DNA of 64,000 bases, from assembly GCF_000142905.1 (NCBI RefSeq), contig NW_013657653.1, positions 1 to 64,000 of the forward strand, written 5' to 3'. This DNA is from Thecamonas trahens ATCC 50062 (Eukaryota; Apusozoa; Apusomonadida; Apusomonadidae). Made by a program: the position numbers and the translations under genes. A model generated the notes under the pieces. It saw nothing but the letters and a program-made list of their open reading frames with translations. It did no database searches and had not been told where the DNA came from. How positions within the stretch are numbered: the stretch's first letter is position 1; each line of letters starts with the position of its first letter. Below, piece after piece: positions 22,639 to 33,014 of this stretch.

Positions 22639-25310
22639 ATGGCGCACCTCTCGCTCTTCTCGCAGGACTCGCCCTCGCCCTCGGCTGGCAAGCTGACCCC
22701 GGCGGTTGATTCTACGTCCTTTGACGACGACGACGACGAGAGAGCAGCTACCAGTCGGTCGCCATCTGCGCTCTCTTCGCCAAGGACCAACCTCTCGTCA
22801 CAGACTATGGACATTGCTTCTGACTCGACCTTTAGGTTCTCCTCGCTTGGGAGAGAGTCTTCCCTCTCTCGTGATCCTTCTTCAGATCCTGCTCGCTCCG
22901 CCATGGCCTCGGCTCGTCGTCGTCCGGCCACCAAGCGCTCCCGTCGTCTTGGTCGGACCATCGTTGCCGCCTTTAAGCGCCGTGGTCTCCAGCCTGATGT
23001 TGGTGCCCTCTCCGTTCTCGAGGCTCTGCTCTGTGATTGCACCCCCGATGAGGTCAAGTCGACCCTCCATGCTGTCATCTCCGGCCTGGAGACAGAAGAT
23101 CGTACGCTCGTCCCCCGAATCCCCCCTGCCCCGCCTGATCCCCCCGCCCTCTCCCTACTCCACCCCCCCCCCCCCCCTCCCCCTTTCTCTCCTCCGCACG
23201 CGGCACAGTCCGATCGTGCGTCCTCAACCGCGAAATCATCGAAAAGGTGGTCGAGGGCATGCAGGCGTCGTCGGTGGTGACGACGGCAGCTGCCATGGCA
23301 CCGCTCAGGGTCGTCTCGGCGTACGAGTTTCCCCGGCTGGTGTACTCGGCGACACGCGAGACAATGCAGGTCGAGCCGGCCAATGCGAGCAAGGTGATGA
23401 CCACGCCGCAGGCCAAGGCAGACATCTTCCGCAACCAGTACCGGTCCATCCACTCGCGGGTCCTCCGCAACAAGCTCTTCATGCCGCCGTTCCTCCACCG
23501 TGCGTCGTCGACCGCCGCGCCGAGCCAGCACTTTTCTCTCACGGCGATCGACTCGCTCCGCGCCTCGGGCGAGCGCTGCTGCGTCCTCGGCTTGCTTGTC
23601 CGCCTCCCGTCAGGCGAGTACGGCCTGGAGGACCTCGTCGGGACCGTGACCATTTCGCTGGCATCGGCCCAGCTGACTTCGGGCATGTTCACCGAGAACA
23701 CCTTTGTCCTCGCCGAGGGCGTCATGGTCGACTCGGTCTTTGACGTCGAGTACCTCGCCATGCCGCCGCCGGAAAAGGCGCCGGCATCGATGCTTGCCCT
23801 CGGCTCGGCCGTCGACCCCTACGGCGGAGCGCTCTCGGCCACCGACGCCGCCCGCGTTGCCGCCGCCCAGGCCGACGACCCGAGCGACCTCATCGTGCTC
23901 TCGGATGTGTGGCTCGACAAGCCGGAGACCTACGCCCGCCTCCGTGTTCTCTTTGAGGGCTTTGCCGACCTTGAGCCGGCTGGCTTTGTCTTTATCGGCA
24001 ACTTTACCTCGGTTCCCTACGCCTCGCTCCGCACCGTGTCCGACAAGCCTGGCGCGCCGCAGCGGTCGCCGCTCGACGTCCTCCGTCACTACTTTGACGC
24101 CCTCGCCGAGCTCATTGCTCAGTTCCCGGCGCTCGTCGCCTCGTCACAGTTTGTCTTTGTGCCGGGTGCCGACGATCCGGGCCTCGGCCGTGTCCTCCCG
24201 CGCCCGCCGCTCCCACCGGTTGTTCGCGGCAAGCTCAGCGACCTGTCCTGTGTGACCTTTACCACCAACCCGTGCCGCCTCTGGCTCTACTCGCAAGTCA
24301 TCACCGTCTTTCGCGAGGATCTGGTTAACAAGCTCCGCCGCCACTGCGTCCTCAAGCCGACGACCACAGAGACTAACCTCATGCACGAGCACGTTGTCAA
24401 GACCCTCGTCGATCAGGCCCATCTCCTCCCGCTCCCGCTCCACGCCGCCCCGCGCTACTGGCCGCACGCCCACGCTCTCACCAACTACCCGCTGCCTGAC
24501 GTCCTCGTCCTCGCAGACTCGTACGAGCAGTACAAGTCGGCGTACGAGGAGACCATTGCCTTCAATCCCTCGTCGTTTGGCACAGACTTTTCGTTTGTCG
24601 TCTACTCGCCGGCCTCAGCAGACGGCGACTCGAACGTCGAGTTCTCGCGCATCACCTCGATCGTTCCGCCGCCACCCGTCTATCTCTCCGACGACGAGGC
24701 CGTTGTCGACGCCGACGCTGAAGAGTCTGCTGCCGCCGCCCGTCTCGCCTCCCACGAAGCTCACGTTCCACCCGCCACCGACGTCTTCTACGGCGGCAAC
24801 GACGACGATGACGCCTCGCTGACACAGGACCTCATGCCGCTCCCACACAAGGTCACCGCGTCATCGACCTCGCCCGACTTTGAGCTCTCCGCAGACGATC
24901 TCCAGCGCGCCGTCCAGATCACACGCACTTCCCAGGCACGCGAGATGTCGCCCGCAGCCTTTGAAGCTTCGCTCCCGCCGCACGCCTCGCTTCGCCTCGC
25001 CTCGCAGGACGACTTTGCCGACATCGACGACGACCCGACCCTGGCCCCCGAGCACCCGGCCCTCGTCCTCGCCTCGCCGCAAGTCGCCTCCTCACCCGAT
25101 CCGCTCAGCGCTTCGCCGCGCCGCAAGCCGCTCGCCCGCCGCGCCCTCGTCGCGCCTGCCACTTCTGTGGCTGGGCATGCCGCCAGTCACGACGACAACG
25201 ACGACGACCAGACCCTCGCCGGCATGTCGCTCTCCGACTCGGACGATGATGACGATGACGACGCTCCGACCCTGGCCCCGCCGTCAGACATGGCCATTGC
25301 TAACCGCTAG
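22639..25310 (+). CDS. POLE2: DNA polymerase epsilon subunit B (POLE2/DPB2)
   Basis: Two exons, 22639-23101 and 23209-25310, are joined in phase 1 across a 107-base intron (GTACGC...GCACAG) that includes a C15 run. The join gives GLETED-LRSCVLNREIIEKV. POLE2 is the essential non-catalytic subunit of the leading-strand polymerase and has an inactive calcineurin-like fold. Recognised family segments include RRGLQPDVGALSVLEALL, QYRSIHSRVLRNKLFMP, VFVPGADDPG and NYPLPDVLVLADS. The usual C-terminus (DFSFVVYSP) is reached near residue 630. A further ~215 residues, acidic and Ser/Pro-rich with DDDDDDDAP near the end, follow. The first ~100 residues are also extra and Ser-rich. The stop codon overlaps the 3' end of the next gene, on the opposite strand. 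Confidence 0.94.
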
Positions 25311-27309
25311 ACTCGTTGCCGCTTCCAATCGCGTACTCAGAGGGATCAACTTCCGGCCCGTCGACAACAGACGCGATGATAAACGGGGACGTGACCACAA
25401 GCGTGCCTTGGGGTGGTTTGCCTATCACCTGCTGACTCTCAGCGTCGACAACAATGGCCACCTTGCGTTGCTGCCACTTGCTCGCCACAGGAAAGTTGGG
25501 CAGAAGCTCACCGCCACCACACTCGACTAGCCGCTTCAACCGATCCGCTGTGCGCGGCCTGGCCCAAGTCTCACACGGCCCGACGTAAAACGCCCAGTCG
25601 GCAAACAGCGGTCGCTCTCCGCGCTGCCGCCGACTGATGTGATCCATTGGCGAGATATATATGTCTCCGGCCTTGATCTTGACCACATATTCCAATGCGT
25701 CCACAACCTTGCCCTCTTCCCTGCACGCTTCAAGCCAGCCGGTGCTCACAATCGGCACTCTGATCGCCAGCGCACAGAAAACCTTCATCTTCTGCGTGGT
25801 CCATCCCTCCTCGCCACCCACCACCAGGTGCGTCGTCCGCTCGGGCTCCACCTCCTTCTCGACCTTACCGCCGAGCATCTCGACGATCGCCTTTGCATTT
25901 TCAACGGATTCGTTGGATTTGAAGTCAGAAAAGACGACCACCAGCTCCTCAGCCTGCGGCTCGGCGTCGAGGACCTGCCCATTGGTCTGTGGCTCATCGT
26001 CGACAGACGCAAGGTTCAGCGTCCGCCGCGACTGCACCGGTTGCGACTGCCACCGCTGTAGCCACTTCCCGAGCGTCTGCCCGCGCAGAATACACTTTGA
26101 CCACAGCGATCGCGGCGACATGCCGTTGTTGGCCTCGGCCATCGCCGCCGACCACTCGCGGACTCGCCTGCTCTGACCGCTCTCGGCGTCAAGTACATGC
26201 CCATTGGCCTGCAAGCTCGCCCTCTTGCTACCGTACATGATCACATCACCGACCCTGGCCTGGCCGGACCGAATGAGCTCCACCAGCCGCGCTGAGACCG
26301 GCATCGAGCTCTGCAAGCTGTGTGGAGCTTGTGGCGGGGCCGATATACCGATCGCGCTGCCCGCACCTAACTTGCGTCGCCGCTGCCGCACCAGCATACG
26401 TGGCGATGCCTCATATGCTGCGGAAGATGCCGAATACGGGCTCTGGCGATCATCAGTCTCGTCTGCTGGCTTGTCGATGGTTCGCTTCCGCTTGCGGCCG
26501 ACAGTCGCCCCGCTCGCCGGGCTGCCGCTTGCCGGCATTCGGGTCAAGCCCATGTCAGCTATGCTCGGCACACACGCGACAGCTGGCTTCTCTTTGACAG
26601 CCATCAGTTTGGGCGTGACCGAGCTGGTGGCAGGCGATCCCGGTGCCGCGGCCTCTGCATTCGGCACGGCGCGGGCGCCCTCGGCCGAGCCCGGACTGGC
26701 GTCAGCACCAGTCACAAGCGCATGCAGCTTGTGAAACAGCTCGAGAGTCTGCGTCAGCACAATGTCCTTGCGCGCCATAACAGATCTCTTTTGCTCATCT
26801 TTGATTTGGAAGAGCGGCTCGTTGCAGCGCGGGCAAAACGGATCCACGCCACCGGGCAGCTTCCAGGCATCACGCTGGACACAACCGGAACAGAACGAAT
26901 GGCCACAGTACACCGTCACCGGGTCGACTAGCAAGTGCTCTCCCTCCTTCAACATGGATGACAAGTTAGCCATACAGTCAGACACAGCCCGTGCTGATGG
27001 CGGCGTGCATGGTAGTGACGACGGCTCTCCACTTGCCACTGGTCCTGCGCCGCTTGTGCCGCCTGTGGCCCTTGAGCGCATCGATGATGATGCTGGTGTG
27101 GTTGTTGTTGCTGTTGTTGCTGTTGTTGTTGTTGTCGTCGTCGTCGTTGGTGTTGATGATGATGGTGGCCATGCTGGCGCTGCTGCAGCAGACGATGAGG
27201 CAGCTGTCCCGTGGCCACCACCGTTTGCTCTTGCACGGCTCGCCGAGCATACCAGACCCGAGCACAGCTTTGGCAGCAACTGTCTCACATACTCCATATC
27301 CATCCTCAT
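25300..27309 (-). CDS. RING plus tandem-BRCT protein (BRCA1/BARD1-like layout)
   Basis: The C-terminus carries two BRCT repeats. The first covers about residues 450-530 (VVVFSDFKSNES, THLVVGG, IVSTGWLEACREEGK). The second covers about 565-655, with LFADWAFYVGP and VVTSPFIIASVV. Near the N-terminus a RING core reads DPVTVYCGHSFCSGC then CPRCNEPLF, giving ligands 3-8. The first Cys pair is not in place. The likely true N-terminus MEYVRQLLPKLC (27297) is separated from the core by ~100 residues of Ala/Thr low complexity encoded by GTT/GTC microsatellites, probably an intron of about 300 bases whose ends I cannot fix. BRCA1/BARD1 act as a nuclear E3 in DNA repair; a similar role is inferred. The middle is Ser/Pro-rich and basic. 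The stop overlaps POLE2's end by 11 bases. Confidence 0.75.
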   Translation of the reverse strand: MRMDMEYVRQLLPKLCSGLVCSASRARANGGGHGTAASSSAAAAPAWPPSSSTPTTTTTTTTTATTATTTTPASSSMRSRATGGTSGAGPVASGEPSSLPCTPPSARAVSDCMANLSSMLKEGEHLLVDPVTVYCGHSFCSGCVQRDAWKLPGGVDPFCPRCNEPLFQIKDEQKRSVMARKDIVLTQTLELFHKLHALVTGADASPGSAEGARAVPNAEAAAPGSPATSSVTPKLMAVKEKPAVACVPSIADMGLTRMPASGSPASGATVGRKRKRTIDKPADETDDRQSPYSASSAAYEASPRMLVRQRRRKLGAGSAIGISAPPQAPHSLQSSMPVSARLVELIRSGQARVGDVIMYGSKRASLQANGHVLDAESGQSRRVREWSAAMAEANNGMSPRSLWSKCILRGQTLGKWLQRWQSQPVQSRRTLNLASVDDEPQTNGQVLDAEPQAEELVVVFSDFKSNESVENAKAIVEMLGGKVEKEVEPERTTHLVVGGEEGWTTQKMKVFCALAIRVPIVSTGWLEACREEGKVVDALEYVVKIKAGDIYISPMDHISRRQRGERPLFADWAFYVGPCETWARPRTADRLKRLVECGGGELLPNFPVASKWQQRKVAIVVDAESQQVIGKPPQGTLVVTSPFIIASVVDGPEVDPSEYAIGSGNESSG

Positions 27310-27802
27310 TTCCACACACAGCCTCTCTCTTCTAATATCCTCCCTCCTCTCACCCCTTATCAACGCCCTGCTCTCCAAACACGCGCCACTGCGCAACCGT
27401 AGTCGGTCCGGGCGTTGAGTGGCTGTCGACGTGTGTGCCCCTCTTCGCGACCGAACCGACCGACCGACCGACGACCGACCGACCGACCGACCGACCGACC
27501 GACCGACCGACCGACCGACCGACCGATCGACCGACCCATACTCTACAGGCATGACAAGCAGCTACATCGACCGATCATCCATTGAATCCATCCCTCTTCC
27601 ATCTCATCCCCATCCTCATCCCCATCCCCGATCACCTCCATCCCCATCCCCATGTCCAGCTCCATCTCTTGTCCCTCTTCCCAACGATCACCACCGCAAA
27701 CACCACCATGATCACGATCACGATCACGATCACGATCACCCTCTCCCTCCCCCCGCCCCCGCCACCTGGTGAGCCGTCACCACCATCCCACTTCAGACAA
27801 AC
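27310..27802. other. Divergent intergenic region with (CCGA)n and (ATCACG)n repeats
   Basis: This region lies between the BRCT gene (minus) and the kinesin gene (plus). It contains a tetranucleotide array of CCGA units from about 27449 to 27535, with one CGATCGA variant. A (ATCACG)n run of about five units lies near 27709-27740, 60 bases before the kinesin ATG. Both promoters probably lie here. Confidence 0.6.
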
Positions 27803-30800
27803 ATGGACCCACCCCGGCGGCGACGACGCAGCCGGCCATCCTCCCGTGCAGGCCATGAGACTACTTCTGACGGGCGGCCGCCCAAGCCCACCCCACCGCC
27901 GACTGCGTCTCCGTCAGGTCGGCGCCAAAACCAAGATTTTGGCGCCAAGCCGGCGGACAAGACAGCCAGGCGGGAGGAACGAGCTGAAAGTAGCCGAGCT
28001 GGTGGAGGCGGAGGAGGTGACGCAGCTGGTGCTGGTGGTGCTGAACGTGTCAAGGTTGTTCTTCGTATTCGACCGCTCATCGCCAAGGAAAAGCTAGCGA
28101 GCTGCAAGCCATGCGTCCAACTTCCGGCGGGACTGCCGCATGCTGTTGTCCTCGGCTCGGGCAAGGCGGCGAGGGACTTTGACTTTGATTCTGTCCTCCC
28201 GCCGACCACCGACCAGGCCCGAGTCTTTGATGCTGCTGTGGCGCCGCTGCTGGATGGTCTCTTTGATGGCATCAACTCGTCCATTCTCGCCTACGGCCAG
28301 ACTGCCTCGGGCAAGTCGTACACCATGGGCACTCTGCCCGGCGCCTCGGCGGCATCGGATGCCACTCGTGGCATCATTCCGCGAGTCATCGACGCCATCT
28401 TTGCCCGCATGGCCGACGAGTCGGTCGACGGCGCCCAGTTCCTCCTCCGCGTCTCTTTCATCGAGATCTACAACGAGACCATCCGCGACCTGCTCAACCC
28501 GGAGCTACACGCTGCTGTCGGCGCCACCTTTCTCGACCGCATGCGGGCCAAGGCTGCCCGAAAGAAGACCTCGCTCAAGGTGCGCGAGGATGCAGACGGC
28601 GTCGTCACCGTCGTCGGCGCCACCGACCAGATCGTGACCACCCCGGCCGAGCTCACCGCCGCCATCGCCACCGGCACCCTCGCTCGTTCCACAGGCGCCA
28701 CCGACATGAACGCGGCCTCCAACCGCTCCCACTGCATCATCACCCTCACCCTCGAGCGCCACGCTCCAGGCGCAGACACATACACGGTCGCCAAGCTCAA
28801 CCTGGTCGATCTCGCCGGCTCGGAGCGCCTCAAGCGGACCCATGCGTCCGGCAAGCGTCTCGCCGAGTCCAAGGCCATCAACAAGGGTCTCCTTGCCCTC
28901 GGAAATGTCATCTCCGCCCTCGCCTCCTCAGCTTCCCATCCGCAGCCCTCCGCCCGGACCCAGGTCCACGTCCCCTACCGCTCGTCCAAGCTCACCCGCG
29001 TTCTCCAGGACTCGCTCGGTGGCTCGTCGCGAACCGTCATGCTCGCATGTATCTCGCCGGCAGACGTCAACTACGCCGAGTCGCTCAACACCCTCAAGTA
29101 CGCCTCGCGTGCCCGCGCCATCACCAACCACATCCGCAAGCACGCCCAGCAGGGCTCATCCCACCTCTGCGCCCTCTCCGCAGAAGTCGAGCAGCTCCAG
29201 CTCAATCTCGTCAAGCGCGCTCTCATCCGCGACCACACCGGAAACAAGGTCACTGTCGGTGCCCTCCTCGAGGACCGGGCCGCCTCGCTCGCCGACCTTG
29301 TCAAGGACGAGTACTACCGCAACCAGATCGCTGCTGCCTCCTCGCTCATCATTTCGTCGTCGATGGCCCTCCGTGCCTCGGTCTCGCGCCCGCCACCCTC
29401 GCCTCCTGCTCCGTTGTCTGCCTCTGACGCAGTTGCGCCAGAGCTCCTCGACCGCCTCGCCGCCGCTGATCACGAGCGCGAGCAGTGGCTCGCCTTTGTC
29501 TCCCTCCTCCAAGAGCGCGGCCTCCTCGATGCCGAGCTTCGCGCCTTTCTCCAGGACAACGTCCTTGTCCACGTCAAGCCGTTTGCCGCCCCGATCCCCA
29601 CCCCAACGCTCTTCACCCGGCCAACCACCTCGGCCGGCCCTCGCCGCAGCGCTTCGACCTCGGACTTGGCCACCTCTGCCTCTGCCCACCGCCCGCTCAG
29701 CGCGCCGTCCCGTCCGATCGGCTCGGACGGCGGCGTCCTGCCGGCTCACGTTCTGGACGAGCTCGAGGAGGCCCATGCTGCGCTCGCAGACGCCCAGGAG
29801 GATCTCGCTCGCGACGAGGAGATATTTGCCGCTAAGACTGCCGAGATTCGTCAGCTCCATGACCTGCTCGCCGCCCTTCAGGCCGAGAATGACGCGCTCC
29901 GCTCCGCTGCCCCCGGCCTCACGGTCCCAGCAGCCCGCGAGACCACTCCCGCGCCATCGGGCGACGACCGCAAGCTCGTCGCCGCACTCGGCGTCTCGCC
30001 GGCTGTTGGCGCTGACGTCGCTCCGCTCGCCTCGGCCCCGCACCCAGCCCACGGCTCACTCATGGCCCGCATGTTTGCGCAACGGATTGAGGATGCCAAC
30101 GACAACGTGCTCGTCATCGATGACACGCTGCTTGACGACGACGACTCGGCCATCGCACCGCCACCGGCCGCGCATGCGTCGGCGTCGGCAGACAACGTCG
30201 GCCTCCTCCACACCCGCATCGCTGAGCTCGAAGACATGCTCCACCGCCGCGACCACGAACTCGCCGTCGTTGCAGCCGAGCTCGCCGGTGGCGACACCAC
30301 GGGCTCGCGCTCGATGATGCTCTCCGGCTTGGACGAGTCGGAGCTCCCGCTCGAAGCCGCTGTCGATGACCCGGTCGTTCTCAAGCTCAAGGCCAAGAAC
30401 GTCAAGCTCACCCGGAGGGTCAAGGAGCTCTCGCGCGAGCTCCATGCCGTGGGGAAGGACCACGCCACTGCGCTTGCCTCGCTTGACGCCGCGCTCTCCA
30501 AGGAGAAGCAGACCGTCGCCTCGCTGACCAACAAGCTCGAGACTCAGGCCCGCATGCTCCGCATCAAGTCGGACCAGCTGCACTCGGCCCGCAAAAAGTC
30601 GCGCTCGCCGGCCCTCGACGCGTCAACCCTCTCCGTCGCCTCCGAGTCGACCCATGACCCGCTGCCGGCCGCTCCGGCCGTTCCGACGCGCAAGAGCGTC
30701 GCGCCAGTCGACGTCCCGGAAGTCATCGTCACCGACGACGAACTCGATGCTGTCGTGGGCCAGCAGAGGAAGCTGACCAAGCTGGAGGCTGCGCTCGCCG

Positions 30801-31897
30801 AGCGCGAGGCCGACCTCGAGCGCCGCGAGCAGCTCCTCGCGCAGCACGCGTCGGCCCAGGTCAAGGCGCTTCGGTCGTCGCTCAACCTCCGGCGCTCGCT
30901 CGACGCTGTCGAGTCCAAGCTCGAAGACGCCGCCGAGGCCGAGGCCGCCGCCGACAACGAGGCCGTGGCTCTTGCCTACCTCGGCAGCCAGGTCGACTCG
31001 CTGCTGCTGGAGAAGTCGCAGCTCGAAGCCGCGCTCGACGACGCCGCCGCGGGCGTCACCCCTGAGGCCGTGCTTGTGGCCGAGCTCGAGGACGAGCTCG
31101 ACGAGCTCGACGCCAAGCTTGCTTTTGTCGACGAGTCCATCGCCGAGACCCAGGACGAGATCAACGCGTCGCGCGCGTCCGACGCCGCCGGCTCGGCCAC
31201 CTTCCTTGAGGCAACGCTGTCCAAGCTCGCCTCACTCACCTCGCTCGACGCTGCCACAAACCTGCTCAAAACCTACTTTCTCAAGATTGTCGAGCTTAAG
31301 GAGGAGGTTTACGTCCTTGACCGCGTCGAGCTCCCCTCGCTCCACCTCCAACTCGACGAGGCTCACGCCCAGCTCGCCGCCGCACACGACACCCTGGCGC
31401 TCGCGCGCTCTGACACCGCCGCCAAGCTCGACGCCGCCCACAAGGACACCTACTACTACAAGACGACTAACAAGGAGCTCAAGGCCAAGCTCCGCGAGCT
31501 CATGCAGGCCGCCGTCGAGCAGCAGGCTCTGTTCGAGGCCGAGCAGGAGCAGTACGACGCACTTGACGCCGAGGCCCGCCATCTCCGCGCAGAGCTCGAC
31601 CGGCTGCGTGCGGCCCAAGCTGCGCCCCCGCCCGCCACTACCGTGTCGCCGCCAGTTCGTGCGGCGCCGCGTGCCTCGCTCCGCCCGCTCACCGCAGACG
31701 AGATCTCGTTCCGCTCCAACCTCACCGCGCTCTCGTCGTCGATCGGCGGCGCCTTTGGCTACGAAGACGACTCGCTAGAGTCGTCCAAGATGGGCTCGGC
31801 CGCTGGCAAGTACTTTGCCTCGACAGCTTCGTTCCTCGACTCGACGGCTCACATCGAGTCTGACGCCGACGTCCCACTCGGTTCGCCGCCTCGGTAA
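27803..31897 (+). CDS. N-terminal motor kinesin, probably kinesin-4 type
   Basis: A single-exon protein of 1364 residues. After an ~80-residue basic, Pro-rich leader, the motor domain spans about residues 80-430. The P-loop is AYGQTASGKSYTMG near residue 165. Switch I is NAASNRSH near 305, switch II is NLVDLAGSERLKRT near 336, and the microtubule-binding segment is VPYRSSKLTRVLQDSLGG. The family consensus P-loop usually has GQTGSGKT; here it is GQTASGKS. RSTGATDMNAASNRSH and IIPRVIDAIF resemble the kinesin-4 group (KIF4, KIF21, KIF27). A stalk of several coiled-coil blocks follows to about residue 1270, then a short disordered tail. A plus-end-directed ATP-driven motor is expected. The stop is 11 bases from the convergent cyclophilin gene. 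Confidence 0.93.
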   Translation: MDPPRRRRRSRPSSRAGHETTSDGRPPKPTPPPTASPSGRRQNQDFGAKPADKTARREERAESSRAGGGGGGDAAGAGGAERVKVVLRIRPLIAKEKLASCKPCVQLPAGLPHAVVLGSGKAARDFDFDSVLPPTTDQARVFDAAVAPLLDGLFDGINSSILAYGQTASGKSYTMGTLPGASAASDATRGIIPRVIDAIFARMADESVDGAQFLLRVSFIEIYNETIRDLLNPELHAAVGATFLDRMRAKAARKKTSLKVREDADGVVTVVGATDQIVTTPAELTAAIATGTLARSTGATDMNAASNRSHCIITLTLERHAPGADTYTVAKLNLVDLAGSERLKRTHASGKRLAESKAINKGLLALGNVISALASSASHPQPSARTQVHVPYRSSKLTRVLQDSLGGSSRTVMLACISPADVNYAESLNTLKYASRARAITNHIRKHAQQGSSHLCALSAEVEQLQLNLVKRALIRDHTGNKVTVGALLEDRAASLADLVKDEYYRNQIAAASSLIISSSMALRASVSRPPPSPPAPLSASDAVAPELLDRLAAADHEREQWLAFVSLLQERGLLDAELRAFLQDNVLVHVKPFAAPIPTPTLFTRPTTSAGPRRSASTSDLATSASAHRPLSAPSRPIGSDGGVLPAHVLDELEEAHAALADAQEDLARDEEIFAAKTAEIRQLHDLLAALQAENDALRSAAPGLTVPAARETTPAPSGDDRKLVAALGVSPAVGADVAPLASAPHPAHGSLMARMFAQRIEDANDNVLVIDDTLLDDDDSAIAPPPAAHASASADNVGLLHTRIAELEDMLHRRDHELAVVAAELAGGDTTGSRSMMLSGLDESELPLEAAVDDPVVLKLKAKNVKLTRRVKELSRELHAVGKDHATALASLDAALSKEKQTVASLTNKLETQARMLRIKSDQLHSARKKSRSPALDASTLSVASESTHDPLPAAPAVPTRKSVAPVDVPEVIVTDDELDAVVGQQRKLTKLEAALAEREADLERREQLLAQHASAQVKALRSSLNLRRSLDAVESKLEDAAEAEAAADNEAVALAYLGSQVDSLLLEKSQLEAALDDAAAGVTPEAVLVAELEDELDELDAKLAFVDESIAETQDEINASRASDAAGSATFLEATLSKLASLTSLDAATNLLKTYFLKIVELKEEVYVLDRVELPSLHLQLDEAHAQLAAAHDTLALARSDTAAKLDAAHKDTYYYKTTNKELKAKLRELMQAAVEQQALFEAEQEQYDALDAEARHLRAELDRLRAAQAAPPPATTVSPPVRAAPRASLRPLTADEISFRSNLTALSSSIGGAFGYEDDSLESSKMGSAAGKYFASTASFLDSTAHIESDADVPLGSPPR

Positions 31898-31908
31898 AGT
31901 GCCGTCCT

Positions 31909-32811
31909 TCACACCAGCTGTACCGACGCAATAGCTGCCGTCCGCTCCTCCTCATGCTTCTTGCGAGTATAGCTGTACCCGCCCCACGCCACCGCCCCGG
32001 CACCGACCAGCGCAAACGCCACTAGCGTCAGCGTCGACGCTGTCCGCTCCGCCGGCGCCATCGTCGTTGTCTTTCCGCCGCTGCCTGGCGCCGACGACTC
32101 GGCCACCACCTCAAAGCTCAACAGGTGCGACATCAGCGGCCGCTCGGCGTCGAGATACGCGTTGCCGCTGGCGTACATGGCGTCCCAATCAAAGTTCTCG
32201 CCGTATCCAGCATACAGCGCCTCGAACGGGGCCATGGCCATGTCGAGCGTCGTCCGAGTAGTGTCCGGCCCATCTGCGAGTAGCGCATCGAGCTGAGCCT
32301 GGCTCGCCACTGGCGGCTGGACAACGGCAAAGGCGGTAAAGCCAAGGGCATCAAGTCGCGAGTTGTCAGCATAGTTGATGTACATCTCGATGGATCGACA
32401 GCAAGTCGAGCTTCGATCCTCCGAGTACTCTGCCCCAAAGGCAATGGTGCCACGAGTGTTCGAGTACGCCACCGAGCCATCGACTTCGTTCGGCAGTTCA
32501 TCCGCCAGCCACCTTGCCGTCACCTCGGGATTGCCAGGCGTACCCCATTGCGCCACAAATGCCGTACCAGCGGTATCGTTCCGAATGACACGGAAGAACC
32601 TCGAGTCATCAAACACGCCGCCCTTGGCCAATGCGTACATGCGGTCAGCTGCAAGCGGTGCCCGCGCCCGCTCAGCCACCACCAAGGCAGCGCCTGTCGA
32701 CATGCGCATGGAGACCACAAACCTGTCAGGGCCACGAGGTGATGGCGCTCCAGAGATACCCACAACAAGCGCAAGTGCCACAACGAGGCAGACCATGGTC
32801 TGCATGGCCAT
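31909..32811 (-). CDS. Membrane-anchored secretory-pathway cyclophilin-like PPIase
   Basis: A 300-residue protein with a signal peptide (MAMQTMVCLVVALALVVGIS). A cyclophilin-like domain follows, with FDDSRFFRVI, FVAQWGTPG, SNTRGTIAFG and DALGFTAFAVV. A single transmembrane segment near residues 258-280 (TLTLVAFALVGAGAVAWGGY) and a short basic cytosolic tail complete it. The layout is a type I membrane protein with a lumenal or extracellular isomerase domain. The canonical catalytic and cyclosporin-binding residues are only partly preserved: FVAQWG stands where FMIQGGD is usual. Activity is therefore uncertain. The gene is divergent from the Zn2Cys6 gene and ends 11 bases from the kinesin stop. 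Confidence 0.85.
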   Translation of the reverse strand: MAMQTMVCLVVALALVVGISGAPSPRGPDRFVVSMRMSTGAALVVAERARAPLAADRMYALAKGGVFDDSRFFRVIRNDTAGTAFVAQWGTPGNPEVTARWLADELPNEVDGSVAYSNTRGTIAFGAEYSEDRSSTCCRSIEMYINYADNSRLDALGFTAFAVVQPPVASQAQLDALLADGPDTTRTTLDMAMAPFEALYAGYGENFDWDAMYASGNAYLDAERPLMSHLLSFEVVAESSAPGSGGKTTTMAPAERTASTLTLVAFALVGAGAVAWGGYSYTRKKHEEERTAAIASVQLV

Positions 32812-33014
32812 TGCGGGAGGGAGACGGCGAGAGAGAGAGGGGTGTCGCCGTACGTCTTTGTCTCGCCGCGCCGACCGTGATCGTGATCGCGATCAGAATG
32901 GCAATACGTGGCATGTGCACGAGTGGCCACACACAGGTAGGGGCAACGCGGGACGGTCCAGCATCTGACGCACGCCAACGCGACGTCCTCTCTCCGGAAA
33001 CAGGAGAAGATATC

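Noticed and set aside
27449-27740. CRISPR-like or regulatory repeat array near the kinesin gene
   Set aside because: These are simple 4-bp and 6-bp microsatellites without spacers, in a eukaryotic genome.
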